Shown here: positions 63,813-64,000 of the stretch, one piece after another
Layout of the letters: the number at the start of each line of letters is the position of its first letter
Numbering within the stretch: the first letter of the stretch is position 1
Assembly: GCF_019931195.1 (NCBI RefSeq)
Contig: NZ_JAIOUO010000007.1
Coordinates: 124,001 to 188,000, forward strand
DNA length: 64,000 nt
Direction of reading: 5' to 3'
Source of the DNA: Marinobacter sp. F4216
GTDB lineage: Bacteria; Pseudomonadota; Gammaproteobacteria; Pseudomonadales; Oleiphilaceae
Program-made: the position numbers and the translations under genes
The notes under the pieces: generated by a model
Database searches by the model: none
Told to the model about the DNA's origin: nothing
Seen by the model: only the letters and a program-made list of their open reading frames with translations

Positions 63813-64000
63813 TCAAGAGAAAAAGCCATTTGATTTTATGGGGCTTCGGAAGGCTGCTTCCGTGCTTTCGATCGCGCTGGTCGTCGCCTCGATCCTGTTG
63901 CTGGCGGTTCGCGGCCTGAATCTGGGGCTCGATTTCACCGGCGGTACATCGGTGGAGTTCGAGTACACGGAGGCTCCTGCGCTGGAGGACGTTCGGACCA
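63805..64000 (+). CDS. secF: Protein translocase subunit SecF, N-terminal part
   Basis: The first 65 residues of SecF, cut by the window edge. The first membrane helix and the block LNLGLDFTGGTSVEFEYTE identify it. Its ATG lies inside the end of secD, so the two are translationally coupled. Confidence 0.95.
   Translation, partial: MSDQEKKPFDFMGLRKAASVLSIALVVASILLLAVRGLNLGLDFTGGTSVEFEYTEAPALEDVRT

Overview
The window reads as an ordinary chromosomal segment of a marine gammaproteobacterium, most likely Marinobacter or a close relative. The reasons are moderate-to-high GC, the protein sequences themselves (RlmKL, split class II ribonucleotide reductase NrdJa/NrdJb, RimK-like ligase beside a GNAT/C39 protein), and a strong lipid and wax metabolism flavour. 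The genus is an inference from family resemblance, not from a search. I see no insertion sequence, prophage, CRISPR array, rRNA operon or integrase, and coding density is high.

Layout. 1-7 kb: aminotransferase fragment, uvrB, a GNAT/C39-peptidase fusion divergent from a RimK-like ATP-grasp ligase, and a CDF metal transporter. 7-15 kb: pyrD, rmf, rlmKL, an outer-membrane barrel protein, an aspartyl aminopeptidase, tRNA-Asn, a YheT-type hydrolase. 15-21 kb: tesA divergent from the ybbA-ybbP ABC exporter genes, and a periplasmic DUF3604 protein. 21-26 kb: an SCP2-like protein plus iron alcohol dehydrogenase operon, a BepA-like M48 protease lipoprotein, DUF599, two hotdog thioesterases. 26-34 kb: htpG with a near-perfect sigma-32 promoter, dusC, an MBL hydrolase, class I FBP aldolase, a 694-residue protein whose C-terminal half is homologous to cyanobacterial acyl-ACP reductase, RidA. 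34-43 kb: a secreted protein, a YraQ-type permease, ChaB, nrdJb/nrdJa, and a TrpXYZ-type ABC importer. 43-49 kb: acyl-CoA synthetase, a YiiD-type thioesterase, a ferric iron ABC importer lacking its ATPase. 49-57 kb: a small PilZ-like protein, lipoproteins, a degenerate HD-GYP protein, an ABC-2 transporter, queF, a class III adenylate cyclase with an Mpo1-like partner, a nitroreductase. 57-64 kb: tRNA-Leu, two lipoproteins, and the conserved queA-tgt-yajC-secD-secF cluster, secF running off the end.

Themes. Queuosine synthesis is represented three times (queF, queA, tgt). Acyl-group enzymes recur (AAR-like protein, acyl-CoA synthetase, four or five thioesterases, iron alcohol dehydrogenase, SCP2-like protein), as expected in a bacterium living on hydrocarbons or storing wax esters. 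The most interesting items are the AAR-like fusion protein with a conserved catalytic cysteine, the RimK/GNAT-C39 pair (a probable peptide-modification system of unknown product), the catalytically dead HD-GYP protein, and several readable promoters: sigma-32 for htpG, NrdR-type for nrdJ, a palindrome-in-spacer promoter for the alcohol dehydrogenase operon, and a Fur-like site for the iron transporter.
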